Below are positions 42,407-54,021 of a DNA stretch of 56,952 nt, one piece after another. The notes under the pieces are model-generated. The model made no database searches, was not told the DNA's origin, and saw nothing but the letters and a program-made list of their open reading frames with translations. The DNA is from Mycobacterium asiaticum (GTDB lineage Bacteria > Actinomycetota > Actinomycetes > Mycobacteriales > Mycobacteriaceae): contig NZ_LZKQ01000324.1 in assembly GCF_001668675.1 (NCBI RefSeq), positions 1-56,952 on the forward strand, read 5' to 3'. Numbering within the stretch: position 1 is the stretch's first letter; each line of letters starts with the position of its first letter. The position numbers were made by a program, and so were the translations under genes.

Positions 42407-42990
42407 GGCAGATTCTGGACCGGGTGCGCGCCCACCTGCGCGGCCACTTCGACACCGAACCCGCTTCGGCGAGTGTGACATTCCTGGGTGCCGAACCGAT
42501 CGAGGTGCTGAGGTTCTCCGCCGACGGGTTGGTGCATTACGTCTCGCTGGGCTGCTCGCGCTACCCGATGACGGATCCCACCGAGATGGTGGCCGACCCG
42601 GATCGGGGTCCGCGAGCCGAAGTCGTTGTCTCGCTGCGCAATCCCGAGCCGGCCACTGGTTTGGCGCGCAGCATCGCGATCCTGGCCGCGACGCCTGCGG
42701 TCGACGGTGTCGTGCTGGTCCCCGATGCCCTGATCGACCTCGGCTCGCCGCTGTGGACGAGTCCGTCGGTCCGGGTGCCGTTCACCGCGGTGTTACTGGG
42801 CCGCAGCGAGATCGCCGACCTGCCGCTGGACCCGCCCCGCGACCCGGTGCAATTCCTGCGCGCCACACCGATCACGGCGACCGAGGCGGCCTGGGTGCGG
42901 TTGAAGGGCGCCGAGGCGATGCGCCAGGCCTGGCAGACCGACGGAGTCGACGTGCTGGACCCCACCCGGCCCGCGGCTCAACCCCGTTGA
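42403..42990 (+). CDS. Suppressor-of-fused (SUFU) domain protein coupled to sugC
   Basis: A 195-residue protein. The conserved core of SUFU-like domains is recognisable: ILDRVRAHLRGHFD, VLRFSADGLVHYVSLGCSRY, PMTDPTE, AEVVVSLRNP, VLVPDALIDLGSPLW and VPFTAVLLG. In bacteria this domain is often found in toxin-immunity contexts, but here no toxin is visible. The GTG at 42403 overlaps the sugC stop (GTGA), which ties its production to the trehalose importer. It converges with corA, with 4 bases between stops. Function unknown. Confidence 0.8.
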   Translation: MRQILDRVRAHLRGHFDTEPASASVTFLGAEPIEVLRFSADGLVHYVSLGCSRYPMTDPTEMVADPDRGPRAEVVVSLRNPEPATGLARSIAILAATPAVDGVVLVPDALIDLGSPLWTSPSVRVPFTAVLLGRSEIADLPLDPPRDPVQFLRATPITATEAAWVRLKGAEAMRQAWQTDGVDVLDPTRPAAQPR

Positions 42991-42994
42991 CCCG

Positions 42995-44095
42995 CTAAAG
43001 CCAACCGCGTTTGCGGAAGCTGAAGTACAGCGCCACGCAGATCACCACCATCACGGTGATCACCGAGGGGTAGCCCCAGCGCGAATCCAATTCCGGCATG
43101 AAGTGAAAATTCATCCCGTAGATCCCGGCGACCATGGTGGGCACCGCGATTATGCCGGCCCAGGCCGAGATCTTGCGCATGTCCATGTTCTGCTGCATGC
43201 CGACCCGGGCGAGCGCGGCCTGAACCAGCGAGTTCAGCATGTCGTCGTAGCTGGCGATCTGCTCGGCGGCCTGCGTCTGGTGGTCGGCGACGTCGCGCAG
43301 ATACCGGCGCACTTCCTTGGAGATCAGGTCCTTGTTCTCGATCTGCATGCGCTGGAACGCACCCGACAGCGGAGCCACGCAGCGGCGCAGTTCGACGACT
43401 TCGCGCTTGAGCAGGTAGATCGGTTCGACGTCGATGTACTTGCCGGGGGCGAAAGCGACCACCTCGATGGTGTCGACGTCGTCCTCCATCAACGCGGTGA
43501 CATCCAGGTAGTGGTCCACCACGTAGTCGGCGATCGCGTGCATCACCGCATACGGGCCCAGCCGCAGGTGGTCGGGGTTGCAGTCCATGCGCTTGCGCAC
43601 CTCGTGCAGCCCGCCGTGTTCGCCGTGGCGCACGGTGACGACGAAGTCGTGGCCGACGAAGATCATGATCTCGCCGGTCTCGACGATCTCGCGCGCCAGC
43701 GTCACCGAATCGTGCGGCACGTATTTGACCGTCTTGAGCACCAGGAACAGCGAGTCGTCGTAACGCTCCAGCTTCGGCCGCTGGTGGGCGTGCACGGCGT
43801 CCTCGACCGCCAGCGGGTGCAGGCCGTAGACGTCGGCGACCTGCTGCATCTGCGCCTCGTCGGGCTCGTGCAGCCCGACCCAGACAAACGCCTCGGGTGC
43901 CTCGGGAGCCCTGGCGCGGACTTCGGCCAGCCCCTCGGCGGGGGTGTATGTCCCGGGCAGCCGCCGGCCGTCGACGTAGACACCGCAATCGACCAGCGTC
44001 TGGGCCGGCGGGTTGGCAACGGGGTGCACGTGCTGTTGGCGGGGCCGGGCGACCGGTCTGAGTGCTTCAGGTAGTGCGTCAAAGCCAGGGAACAC
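42995..44095 (-). CDS. corA: CorA magnesium/cobalt transporter
   Basis: A 366-residue CorA. The large cytoplasmic funnel domain is followed by two C-terminal helices with the universal GMN selectivity motif in VAGIYGMNFHFMPE, and a short basic tail. It forms pentamers that let Mg2+ or Co2+ into the cell. I use GTG 44095, which has GGAGG at a proper distance and gives the length I recall for M. tuberculosis; GTG 44101 is too close to that site. It is divergent from mdh. Confidence 0.95.
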   Translation of the reverse strand: MFPGFDALPEALRPVARPRQQHVHPVANPPAQTLVDCGVYVDGRRLPGTYTPAEGLAEVRARAPEAPEAFVWVGLHEPDEAQMQQVADVYGLHPLAVEDAVHAHQRPKLERYDDSLFLVLKTVKYVPHDSVTLAREIVETGEIMIFVGHDFVVTVRHGEHGGLHEVRKRMDCNPDHLRLGPYAVMHAIADYVVDHYLDVTALMEDDVDTIEVVAFAPGKYIDVEPIYLLKREVVELRRCVAPLSGAFQRMQIENKDLISKEVRRYLRDVADHQTQAAEQIASYDDMLNSLVQAALARVGMQQNMDMRKISAWAGIIAVPTMVAGIYGMNFHFMPELDSRWGYPSVITVMVVICVALYFSFRKRGWL

Positions 44096-44284
44096 ATCCA
44101 CCTCCGATCGCAGCGCAAGTCTGCAGGCCGTGGCAATGGTACGCGCCCTGCCAGCACATCGAGGGGCTCAATGCGGCGGTCAGCAGGTAATTCGCAGCTG
44201 GGGAACGGACCGAAGATTTCGCAACGTCGGCGGTGCGCTAGTTTCGTCCCGAAACCCAAAAGATCTTTAAGGAGCAGAACCGAC

Positions 44285-45274
44285 GTGAGCGCAAGTCCTC
44301 TCAAGGTCGCCGTCACCGGTGCGGCCGGCCAGATCGGCTACAGCCTGTTGTTCCGCCTGGCCAGCGGCTCACTGCTGGGCCCGGACCGTCCGATCGAACT
44401 GCGTCTGCTCGAAATCGAGCCCGCCCTCAAGGCGCTCGAGGGCGTCGTGATGGAACTCGACGACTGCGCGTTCCCGTTGCTGTCGAACGTCGAGATCGGC
44501 GCGGACGCCAACAAGATCTTCGACGGCGTGAACCTGGCTCTGCTGGTCGGCGCCCGTCCGCGCAGTAAGGGCATGGAGCGCGCTGACCTGCTGGAAGCCA
44601 ACGGAGCCATCTTCACCGCCCAGGGCAAGGCGCTCAACGAGGTAGCCGCGGACGACGTCCGGATCGGTGTCACCGGCAACCCCGCGAACACCAACGCGCT
44701 GATTGCCCTGAGTAACGCCCCCGACATCCCCAAGGAGCGGTTCTCGGCGCTGACCCGCCTCGACCACAACCGGGCCATCTCGCAGCTGGCCAAGAAGACC
44801 GGCGCGGCCGTCACCGACATCAAGAAGGTGACCATCTGGGGCAACCACTCGGCCACCCAGTACCCCGACATCTTCCACGCCGAGATCGGTGGCAAGAACG
44901 CCGCCGAGGTGGTCAACGACCAGGACTGGATCGAGAACGACTTCATCCCGACGGTCGCCAAGCGCGGCGCCGCCATCATCGACGCGCGCGGGGCCTCCTC
45001 GGCGGCCTCGGCCGCGTCGGCCACCGTGGACGCCGCCCGCTCCTGGTTGCTGGGCAGCCCGGACGGCGACTGGGTGTCGATGGCCGTCTTCTCCGATGGC
45101 TCGTACGGCGTGCCCGAGGGCATCGTCTCCTCGTTCCCGGTGACCACCAAGGACGGCAAGTGGTCGATCGTGCAGGGACTCGAGATCGACGAGTTCTCCC
45201 GCGGCCGCATCGATGCCACCACCGCCGAATTGGTCGACGAACGCAACGCCGTCACCGAACTGGGCCTGATCTAG
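44285..45274 (+). CDS. mdh: Malate dehydrogenase
   Basis: A 329-residue NAD-dependent malate dehydrogenase interconverting malate and oxaloacetate in the TCA cycle. Visible are the Rossmann motif VTGAAGQIGYSLLF, substrate arginines in GARPRSKGMERADLL, VTGNPANTNALI, the catalytic Asp in RLDHNRAISQLA and the catalytic His in IWGNHSATQYPD. GTG 44285 is preceded by AAGGAG (44269-44274). Malic enzyme follows after 41 bases, so malate can go to oxaloacetate or pyruvate from products of adjacent genes. Confidence 0.97.
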   Translation: MSASPLKVAVTGAAGQIGYSLLFRLASGSLLGPDRPIELRLLEIEPALKALEGVVMELDDCAFPLLSNVEIGADANKIFDGVNLALLVGARPRSKGMERADLLEANGAIFTAQGKALNEVAADDVRIGVTGNPANTNALIALSNAPDIPKERFSALTRLDHNRAISQLAKKTGAAVTDIKKVTIWGNHSATQYPDIFHAEIGGKNAAEVVNDQDWIENDFIPTVAKRGAAIIDARGASSAASAASATVDAARSWLLGSPDGDWVSMAVFSDGSYGVPEGIVSSFPVTTKDGKWSIVQGLEIDEFSRGRIDATTAELVDERNAVTELGLI

Positions 45275-45315
45275 CGGATTAGGGGCAGTTCGGACCGGCC
45301 AGTACCCTGGGGGCC

Positions 45316-46521
45316 GTGTCACAAATGCTTCAAGCAACGGAGCGCGACCCTGAGTCGAATGCGCAGGTCGTGATCACCGACGAGGAGATCTTCGAGGCGC
45401 ACGTAGGCGGCAAGCTGTCGGTAGGCCCGACGGCACCGCTGGACACCCAGCACTCGTTGTCCATCGCCTACACACCGGGCGTCGCGCAGGTCAGCCGCGC
45501 GATCGCCGCCGACCGCACCCTGGCCGCCCGCTACACCTGGGCGAACCAGTTGGTCGCGGTGGTCAGCGACGGCAGCGCCGTACTCGGCCTCGGGGACATC
45601 GGGCCGGCGGCGTCGCTGCCGGTGATGGAGGGCAAGTGCGCGCTGTTCAAGGAATACGGCGGCTTGAACGCGATTCCGATCGTGCTGGACACCAAGGACC
45701 CCGACGAGATCGTCGAAACCCTGGTGCGGCTGCGTCCGACGTTCGGCGCCGTCAACCTCGAGGACATCTCCGCGCCGCGCTGCTTCGAGATCGAGCGGCG
45801 GGTCATCGAGGCGCTGGACTGCCCGGTCATGCACGACGACCAGCACGGTACGGCCGTGGTCGCGCTGGCTGCGCTGATGGGCGCCACCAAGGTGATCGGC
45901 CGGGACATGTCCTCGCTGCGAGTGGTGGTGTCCGGCGCCGGCGCGGCCGGCGTCGCCTGCGCCAAACTGCTTCTGGCGATGGGTGTTTCGGACATCACGG
46001 TGCTTGACTCCCGCGGCATCGTGCACACCGGCCGGGACGACATGAACAGCGTCAAGATGGATCTGGCGCGCCGCACCAACCCCGATGGTCGCACCGGCGG
46101 CCTGGTCGAGGCGCTCGACGGTGCTGAGGTGTTTCTCGGTGTGTCCGGCGGCGTGGTCCCCGAAGAGTTGATCGCCACCATGGCGCCCGGCGGCATCGTG
46201 TTCGCGCTGTCCAACCCGGACCCGGAGATCCATCCCGAGGTCGCGGCCAGGCACGCGGCGGTGGTGGCCACCGGTCGCAGCGACTTCCCCAACCAGATCA
46301 ACAATGTGCTGGCGTTCCCGGGGATTTTCCGGGGGGCGCTGGACGTCGGGGCGCGCCGGATCACCGAGAAGATGATGGTGGCCGCCGCCGAGGCGATCTA
46401 CTCGGTGGCCAGTGATGATCTGGCGATCGACCGGATCGTCCCGAGCCCACTGGACCGGCGCGTCGGCGTCGCGGTCGCCCGGGCGGTGGCGCTGGCCGCG
46501 GAATCCTCCGACTGGGAGTGA
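45316..46521 (+). CDS. NAD(P)-dependent malic enzyme
   Basis: A 401-residue malic enzyme of the short bacterial type that decarboxylates malate to pyruvate and CO2 with reduction of NAD(P). Motifs: SIAYTPGVAQVSRAIAADR with the catalytic Tyr, the Lys in EGKCALFKEYGG, metal ligands in NLEDISAPRCFEIE and PVMHDDQHGTAVV, the dinucleotide site VSGAGAAGVACAKLL, and FALSNPDPEI. As I recall, M. tuberculosis has a toxin-antitoxin pair and a PE_PGRS gene between mdh and lpqZ at this point, so the gene is an addition or those are. The stop overlaps the lpqZ start (GTGA), coupling a metabolic enzyme to a binding lipoprotein. Confidence 0.95.
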   Translation: MSQMLQATERDPESNAQVVITDEEIFEAHVGGKLSVGPTAPLDTQHSLSIAYTPGVAQVSRAIAADRTLAARYTWANQLVAVVSDGSAVLGLGDIGPAASLPVMEGKCALFKEYGGLNAIPIVLDTKDPDEIVETLVRLRPTFGAVNLEDISAPRCFEIERRVIEALDCPVMHDDQHGTAVVALAALMGATKVIGRDMSSLRVVVSGAGAAGVACAKLLLAMGVSDITVLDSRGIVHTGRDDMNSVKMDLARRTNPDGRTGGLVEALDGAEVFLGVSGGVVPEELIATMAPGGIVFALSNPDPEIHPEVAARHAAVVATGRSDFPNQINNVLAFPGIFRGALDVGARRITEKMMVAAAEAIYSVASDDLAIDRIVPSPLDRRVGVAVARAVALAAESSDWE

Positions 46522-47366
46522 GCATCGGCAGGCTGGTCGCCGCGGTGCTCGCCGCGGTGCTGGTGTTGGCCGGTTGCTCGTCGGCGGACCGGCAAGCCGA
46601 GTTGGTGGTCGGATCCACCCCGGATGCCGATGCGAGACTGCTTGCGGCCGTGTATGTTTCGGCGCTGCGTTCGTACGGGTTTCCGACGCGGGCCGACACC
46701 GCCGAGAACCCGATGGTGAAATTGGACGCGGGCGCTTTCATGGTCGTCCCGAGTTACACCGGCCGGACGCTGCGCAGCTTGCAGCCCGGTGCGACGGCGT
46801 TGTCCGACAAAGAGGTGTACCAGGCGATGAACGCGGCGCTGCCCGAGGGCGTGGCCGCCGGCGACTATGCCACCGCCGCCGAGGACAAACCGACGGTGGT
46901 GGTGACGCCGGCGACCTCGGGGGCTTGGGGCGGCAGCGATCTGACCCTGTTGCCCGGGCATTGCGGCGGATTGACCGTGGGCATCGTCCGGGGCTGGCAG
47001 CCCCCCGCCGCGGTGGGTTCCTGCCGGATGCCGGCACCGCGCGAGTTCCCGGATGATGCAACGTTATTCGCGGCACTGAGGGCCGGTGAGGTGGCGGTGG
47101 CCTGGGCCACCACCGCTGACCCGGGCATACCGTCAGACCTGATCGCGCTGGCCGACAGCAGCAAGTCCGCGCTGATTCAGGCCGAGAACGTGGTGCCGTT
47201 GTATCGCCGCAACGCGTTGCGCACCCGTCAGCTGCTGGCGATCAACGAGGTCGCCGGGGTGCTCGACACCGCCGCGCTGGCGAACATGCGCCGCAAGGTG
47301 GGCGAGGGCGCCGACCCGCAGGTGGTTGCCGACGGGTGGTTGGCGGAGCACCCGCTGGGGCGTTGA
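46518..47366 (+). CDS. lpqZ: Osmoprotectant-type substrate-binding lipoprotein LpqZ
   Basis: A 282-residue lipoprotein with a signal peptide ending in the lipobox LAGC (Cys near residue 20) and a mature OpuAC-like binding domain (ELVVGSTPDADARLLAAVY, PSYTGRTLRSL, VVPLYRRNAL). Relatives bind glycine betaine or choline for ABC import, but no permease or ATPase gene is next to it, so its partner is elsewhere or it has another role. GTG 46518 overlaps the malic enzyme stop by 4 bases. It ends 2 bases before the convergent SDR gene. Confidence 0.92.
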   Translation: MSIGRLVAAVLAAVLVLAGCSSADRQAELVVGSTPDADARLLAAVYVSALRSYGFPTRADTAENPMVKLDAGAFMVVPSYTGRTLRSLQPGATALSDKEVYQAMNAALPEGVAAGDYATAAEDKPTVVVTPATSGAWGGSDLTLLPGHCGGLTVGIVRGWQPPAAVGSCRMPAPREFPDDATLFAALRAGEVAVAWATTADPGIPSDLIALADSSKSALIQAENVVPLYRRNALRTRQLLAINEVAGVLDTAALANMRRKVGEGADPQVVADGWLAEHPLGR

Positions 47367-47368
47367 GG

Positions 47369-48199
47369 TCAGTGGTTCTTGCGCACCAGCTGGCTCATGA
47401 ACAGCTCGGTGATCCGCTGATAACCAGACCCGGCGATCCGAACCATCAGGTCCAGCGCTTTGGCGTCCGGGCCTACCAGCACTCTGGCGTTGTTCTTGCG
47501 CACCGCCTGCAGGATGATCTTGGCGGCCCGCTTGGGGCTGGTGTTGGCCAGCCGCTTGTCGAACAGCTGGGCCAGCTCGTCGCGGTCCAGGCCTTCGGCC
47601 ACCGTGGCGTTGCGGGCGATCGCGGTCTTGATACCGCCGGGGTGCACCGTGGTCACTCCGACGGGGTGGCCGCGCAGCCGCATCTCCTGGCGCAGCGCCT
47701 CGGTGTAACCGCGCACCGCGAACTTGGCCGAGTTGTACGCGGAATAGCCTGGGACAGAGAACAATCCGAAGATGCTGGAGATGTTGATGACGTGCCCGTC
47801 GCCCGAGGCGATCAGGTGTGGCAGGAATGCTTTGGTGCCGTTGACGACGCCCCAGAAGTCGACGTCCATCACCCGCTCGATGTCTTTGAACTGTTCGACT
47901 TCGACATCACCGGTGTGGCCGATGCCGGCGTTGTTGTAGATCTGGTTGACCTTGCCGAAGTGCTCGGCGACCTCGTCGGCGTAGGCCAAAAAACGCTCGC
48001 GTTCGGTCACATCGAGCCGGTCCGCCTTGACCGCTGCGCCCATCGCCTTGAGCTGCCGTTCGGTTTCGGCCAGACCTTCGAGGTCGATGTCGCAGATCGC
48101 CAGGCTGGCGCCGGAGCGGCCCAACTCAAGCGCGAGTGCCTGGCCGATGCCCGAACCTGCCCCGGTGACGACGGCTACCTTGCCGGCGAACCCCTCCAT
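47369..48199 (-). CDS. Short-chain dehydrogenase/reductase, copy 1 (Rv1245c-like)
   Basis: A 276-residue classical SDR. Cofactor motif TGAGSGIG, the DxD-type acidic residue in ICDIDLEG suggesting NAD(H) preference, NNAG, the catalytic Ser in INISSIFGLFS, and YNSAK with Tyr and Lys. The conserved insertion HPGGIKTAIARNAT is typical of the mycobacterial Rv1245c group. GGAGGG (48205-48210) fits the ATG at 48199. It is followed upstream by a paralogue about three quarters identical by eye, so a tandem duplication. Substrate unknown, likely a lipid alcohol or ketone. Confidence 0.93.
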   Translation of the reverse strand: MEGFAGKVAVVTGAGSGIGQALALELGRSGASLAICDIDLEGLAETERQLKAMGAAVKADRLDVTERERFLAYADEVAEHFGKVNQIYNNAGIGHTGDVEVEQFKDIERVMDVDFWGVVNGTKAFLPHLIASGDGHVINISSIFGLFSVPGYSAYNSAKFAVRGYTEALRQEMRLRGHPVGVTTVHPGGIKTAIARNATVAEGLDRDELAQLFDKRLANTSPKRAAKIILQAVRKNNARVLVGPDAKALDLMVRIAGSGYQRITELFMSQLVRKNH

Positions 48200-48277
48200 G
48201 ACCACCCTCCCTCGTGTTGGCTCCGATAGAGCTCGATAGAGAGGGTAACCGGTACCGCTGGTCTCGTTTACGGGGCC

Positions 48278-49111
48278 TCAGCGCTGGGATGGCGGTAGCA
48301 AGCGGGCGAGCGCGGGCACCAGCACTCGTTGGTATCCCGAACCCGTCAACCGAACCGCGATGTCCAAGACCTTGGCGTCGGCTCCGACCAGCACCCGGGC
48401 CTTGTTCTTACGCACCGCGCCCAGGATTATTTGGGCCGCCCGTTCGGGGCTGGTGTGGGCCATTTTTTTGTCGAACGCTTTGGCCATCTCCGCCGGATCA
48501 AGCCCCTCGACGGCAGTGGCATTGCGTGCGATAGCCGTTTTGATGCCGCCCGGGTGCACCGTGGTCACACCGACCGGATGGCCGGCCGCGATCATTTCCT
48601 GCCGCAGGGCCTCGGTGAAGCCGCGTACGGCGAACTTGGCGGCGTTGTACGCCGCCTGTCCCGGCACCGAGAACAAGCCGAAGACGCTCGAGATATTGGT
48701 GACGTGTCCGTCGCCGGACTCGATCAGATACGGCAGAAACGCCTTGGTCCCGTTCAGCACGCCACCCCAGTCGACGTCCATCACCCGATCGATGTCCTTG
48801 AAGTGGCAGAGCTCGATGTCGCCGCTATGGGCGATGCCGGCGTTGTTGTAGATCTGGTTCACCTTGCCGAAGTGCTGGTTCACCGCGTCGGCGTAGGCGA
48901 CGAAGGATTCGCGCTCGGTGACGTCGAGCCGGTCCGCCTTGACCGGTGCACCGATTGCCTTGAGCTTCTCCTCGGTCTCCTTGAGCCCTTCGGTGTCGAC
49001 GTCGCTGATGGCCAGGCTGGCGCCGGAGCGGCCCAGCTCGATGGCCAGCGCCCGTCCGATGCCTGATCCGGCGCCGGTGACCACCGCGACCTTTCCGGCG
49101 AAACCCTCCAT
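48278..49111 (-). CDS. Short-chain dehydrogenase/reductase, copy 2
   Basis: A 277-residue SDR that begins with the same residues as copy 1 (MEGFAGKVAVVTGAGSGIG) and stays collinear to the end. Active-site Ser (TNISSVFGLFS), Tyr and Lys (YNAAK) are all intact. Differences concentrate in the substrate-facing segments (DIELCHFKDIDRV, last 20 residues), so specificity may have shifted. The ATG at 49111 follows GGGAGAG. In M. tuberculosis I recall a RelBE toxin-antitoxin pair in this position instead. The two genes are 78 bases apart. Confidence 0.93.
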   Translation of the reverse strand: MEGFAGKVAVVTGAGSGIGRALAIELGRSGASLAISDVDTEGLKETEEKLKAIGAPVKADRLDVTERESFVAYADAVNQHFGKVNQIYNNAGIAHSGDIELCHFKDIDRVMDVDWGGVLNGTKAFLPYLIESGDGHVTNISSVFGLFSVPGQAAYNAAKFAVRGFTEALRQEMIAAGHPVGVTTVHPGGIKTAIARNATAVEGLDPAEMAKAFDKKMAHTSPERAAQIILGAVRKNKARVLVGADAKVLDIAVRLTGSGYQRVLVPALARLLPPSQR

Positions 49112-49222
49112 GAGCACTCTCCCTCGTCTCGCGTCTCGCGATCGAGGCTAGTCGGTGCCTCGGCGGTGCCGGGCTCGGCCGTCTTCAGCTCGCGAGGGTG
49201 CGCTCAATGCCACGCAACGCGG

Positions 49223-49242
49223 CGTGTCGCTGTGCAGACACG
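49223..49242 (-). terminator. Possible terminator hairpin downstream of kgd
   Basis: CGTGTC and GACACG form a 6-bp stem with an 8-base loop, flanked by further G/C complementarity, about 23 bases past the kgd stop on the minus strand. No U-tract. Weak evidence. Confidence 0.3.
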
Positions 49243-49264
49243 CGCGCTCGCGGACCCTAGGAGG

Positions 49265-52996
<3,732 letters not shown>

Positions 52997-53124
52997 GGCC
53001 GCTGTTCGCCTCAATTCTTCTGTTCGTCTCAAGTCCTGCAATCCCGAAACCGGGGCGCGCCTCACACCGTCAGTTCGGACCCATAAAGGCTAGCGCTTCG
53101 ACCGCCGTTCGCCAGCAAGACCAA

Positions 53125-53880
53125 CTAGCTGGCGTCCTGCACGCTGGGCAGCAGGTGGAGGGTGACCGGCCAGCGTGCCGGCGCCGGGCCGAACGCGGAT
53201 TGGGCGTTGCGCAGCAGCCGCTTGCCGACCATGCGGTTTCCGATCGCGCCGATGATCGCTCCGATGCCGGCCGGCATCAGCTTGCCGAACATCAGTGCAC
53301 CGCGCTTGAGGGCGAAGCGCTTGACGAAGTACTTGAACATCCGGGTGTTCAGCTTGGAGACCGCGGGCAGCGGCAGCGAAGCCATGCTTTCCGACACCCA
53401 GCCGCCAGTGGTGCGCCCGCCGCCGATCAGTTCGGCCACCGCCGTCTTGCTGTTGTCGCCGACCAGCACCGCCAGGATCAGCGCGCGGCGCCGCTCCCGA
53501 TGATCGAGGGGGACGCCGTACACCGAAGCCAGCGCCAGCACGAACAGCGCGGTGGCTTCCAGGAACACCGCGGTCTCACCGGCGGCCGCGGACAATGCGG
53601 CCACCGTGCCGATACCGGGCAACGTCGCGGTGGCGCCGACCGCGGCGCCGCTGGCGGTCACCACGTGCAGGAAACGCTTCTCCAGCTTGCCGACGATCTC
53701 GGCCGGGCTGGCCGCGGGGTGCGCGCGGCGCAACCGCGCCACATAGGCCTCGGCGGCTGGGCCCTGAATGCGCGAACTGCGTTCGATGACCTGCGCCAAC
53801 GCCCGGGTCGACCGTTTGGGCTTGCCGTTGCCGCCGGCCTCCTGCGAGTCGGGTAGCGACTTGTTTCGTCGAGCGCTCAT
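53125..53880 (-). CDS. Conserved membrane-associated protein (Rv1249c-like)
   Basis: A 251-residue protein of unknown function. A basic N-terminus (MSARRNKSLPD) leads to a helical region. Two hydrophobic segments follow (VVTASGAAVGATATLPGIG with TVAALSAAAGETAVFLEAT, and FVLALASVYGV), then a basic stretch and a Gly-rich segment near the end (KLMPAGIGAIIGAIGNRMVG). No catalytic motif recognised. It lies upstream of kgd on the same strand with 128 bases between, and diverges from an MFS exporter gene across 141 bases. Confidence 0.82.
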   Translation of the reverse strand: MSARRNKSLPDSQEAGGNGKPKRSTRALAQVIERSSRIQGPAAEAYVARLRRAHPAASPAEIVGKLEKRFLHVVTASGAAVGATATLPGIGTVAALSAAAGETAVFLEATALFVLALASVYGVPLDHRERRRALILAVLVGDNSKTAVAELIGGGRTTGGWVSESMASLPLPAVSKLNTRMFKYFVKRFALKRGALMFGKLMPAGIGAIIGAIGNRMVGKRLLRNAQSAFGPAPARWPVTLHLLPSVQDAS

Positions 53881-54021
53881 GGTGCCTCTCTTGGGGATGG
53901 CTTCTCTTCAGGCTAACGCGCGTCCAGCAAAATTCGTGCCAGCCCGAAGGCCTTCACCCAACCCGGCCTTGACGGCGCTTCTTCACGGCCAAGGAGCGCG
54001 GCCGATGAGCAAACGGGAATA

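Noticed and set aside
44102..44284. Mg2+ riboswitch or other RNA between corA and mdh
   Set aside because: I looked for a conserved structured leader in the 183-base gap and saw no convincing long stems; only the mdh ribosome site is clear.
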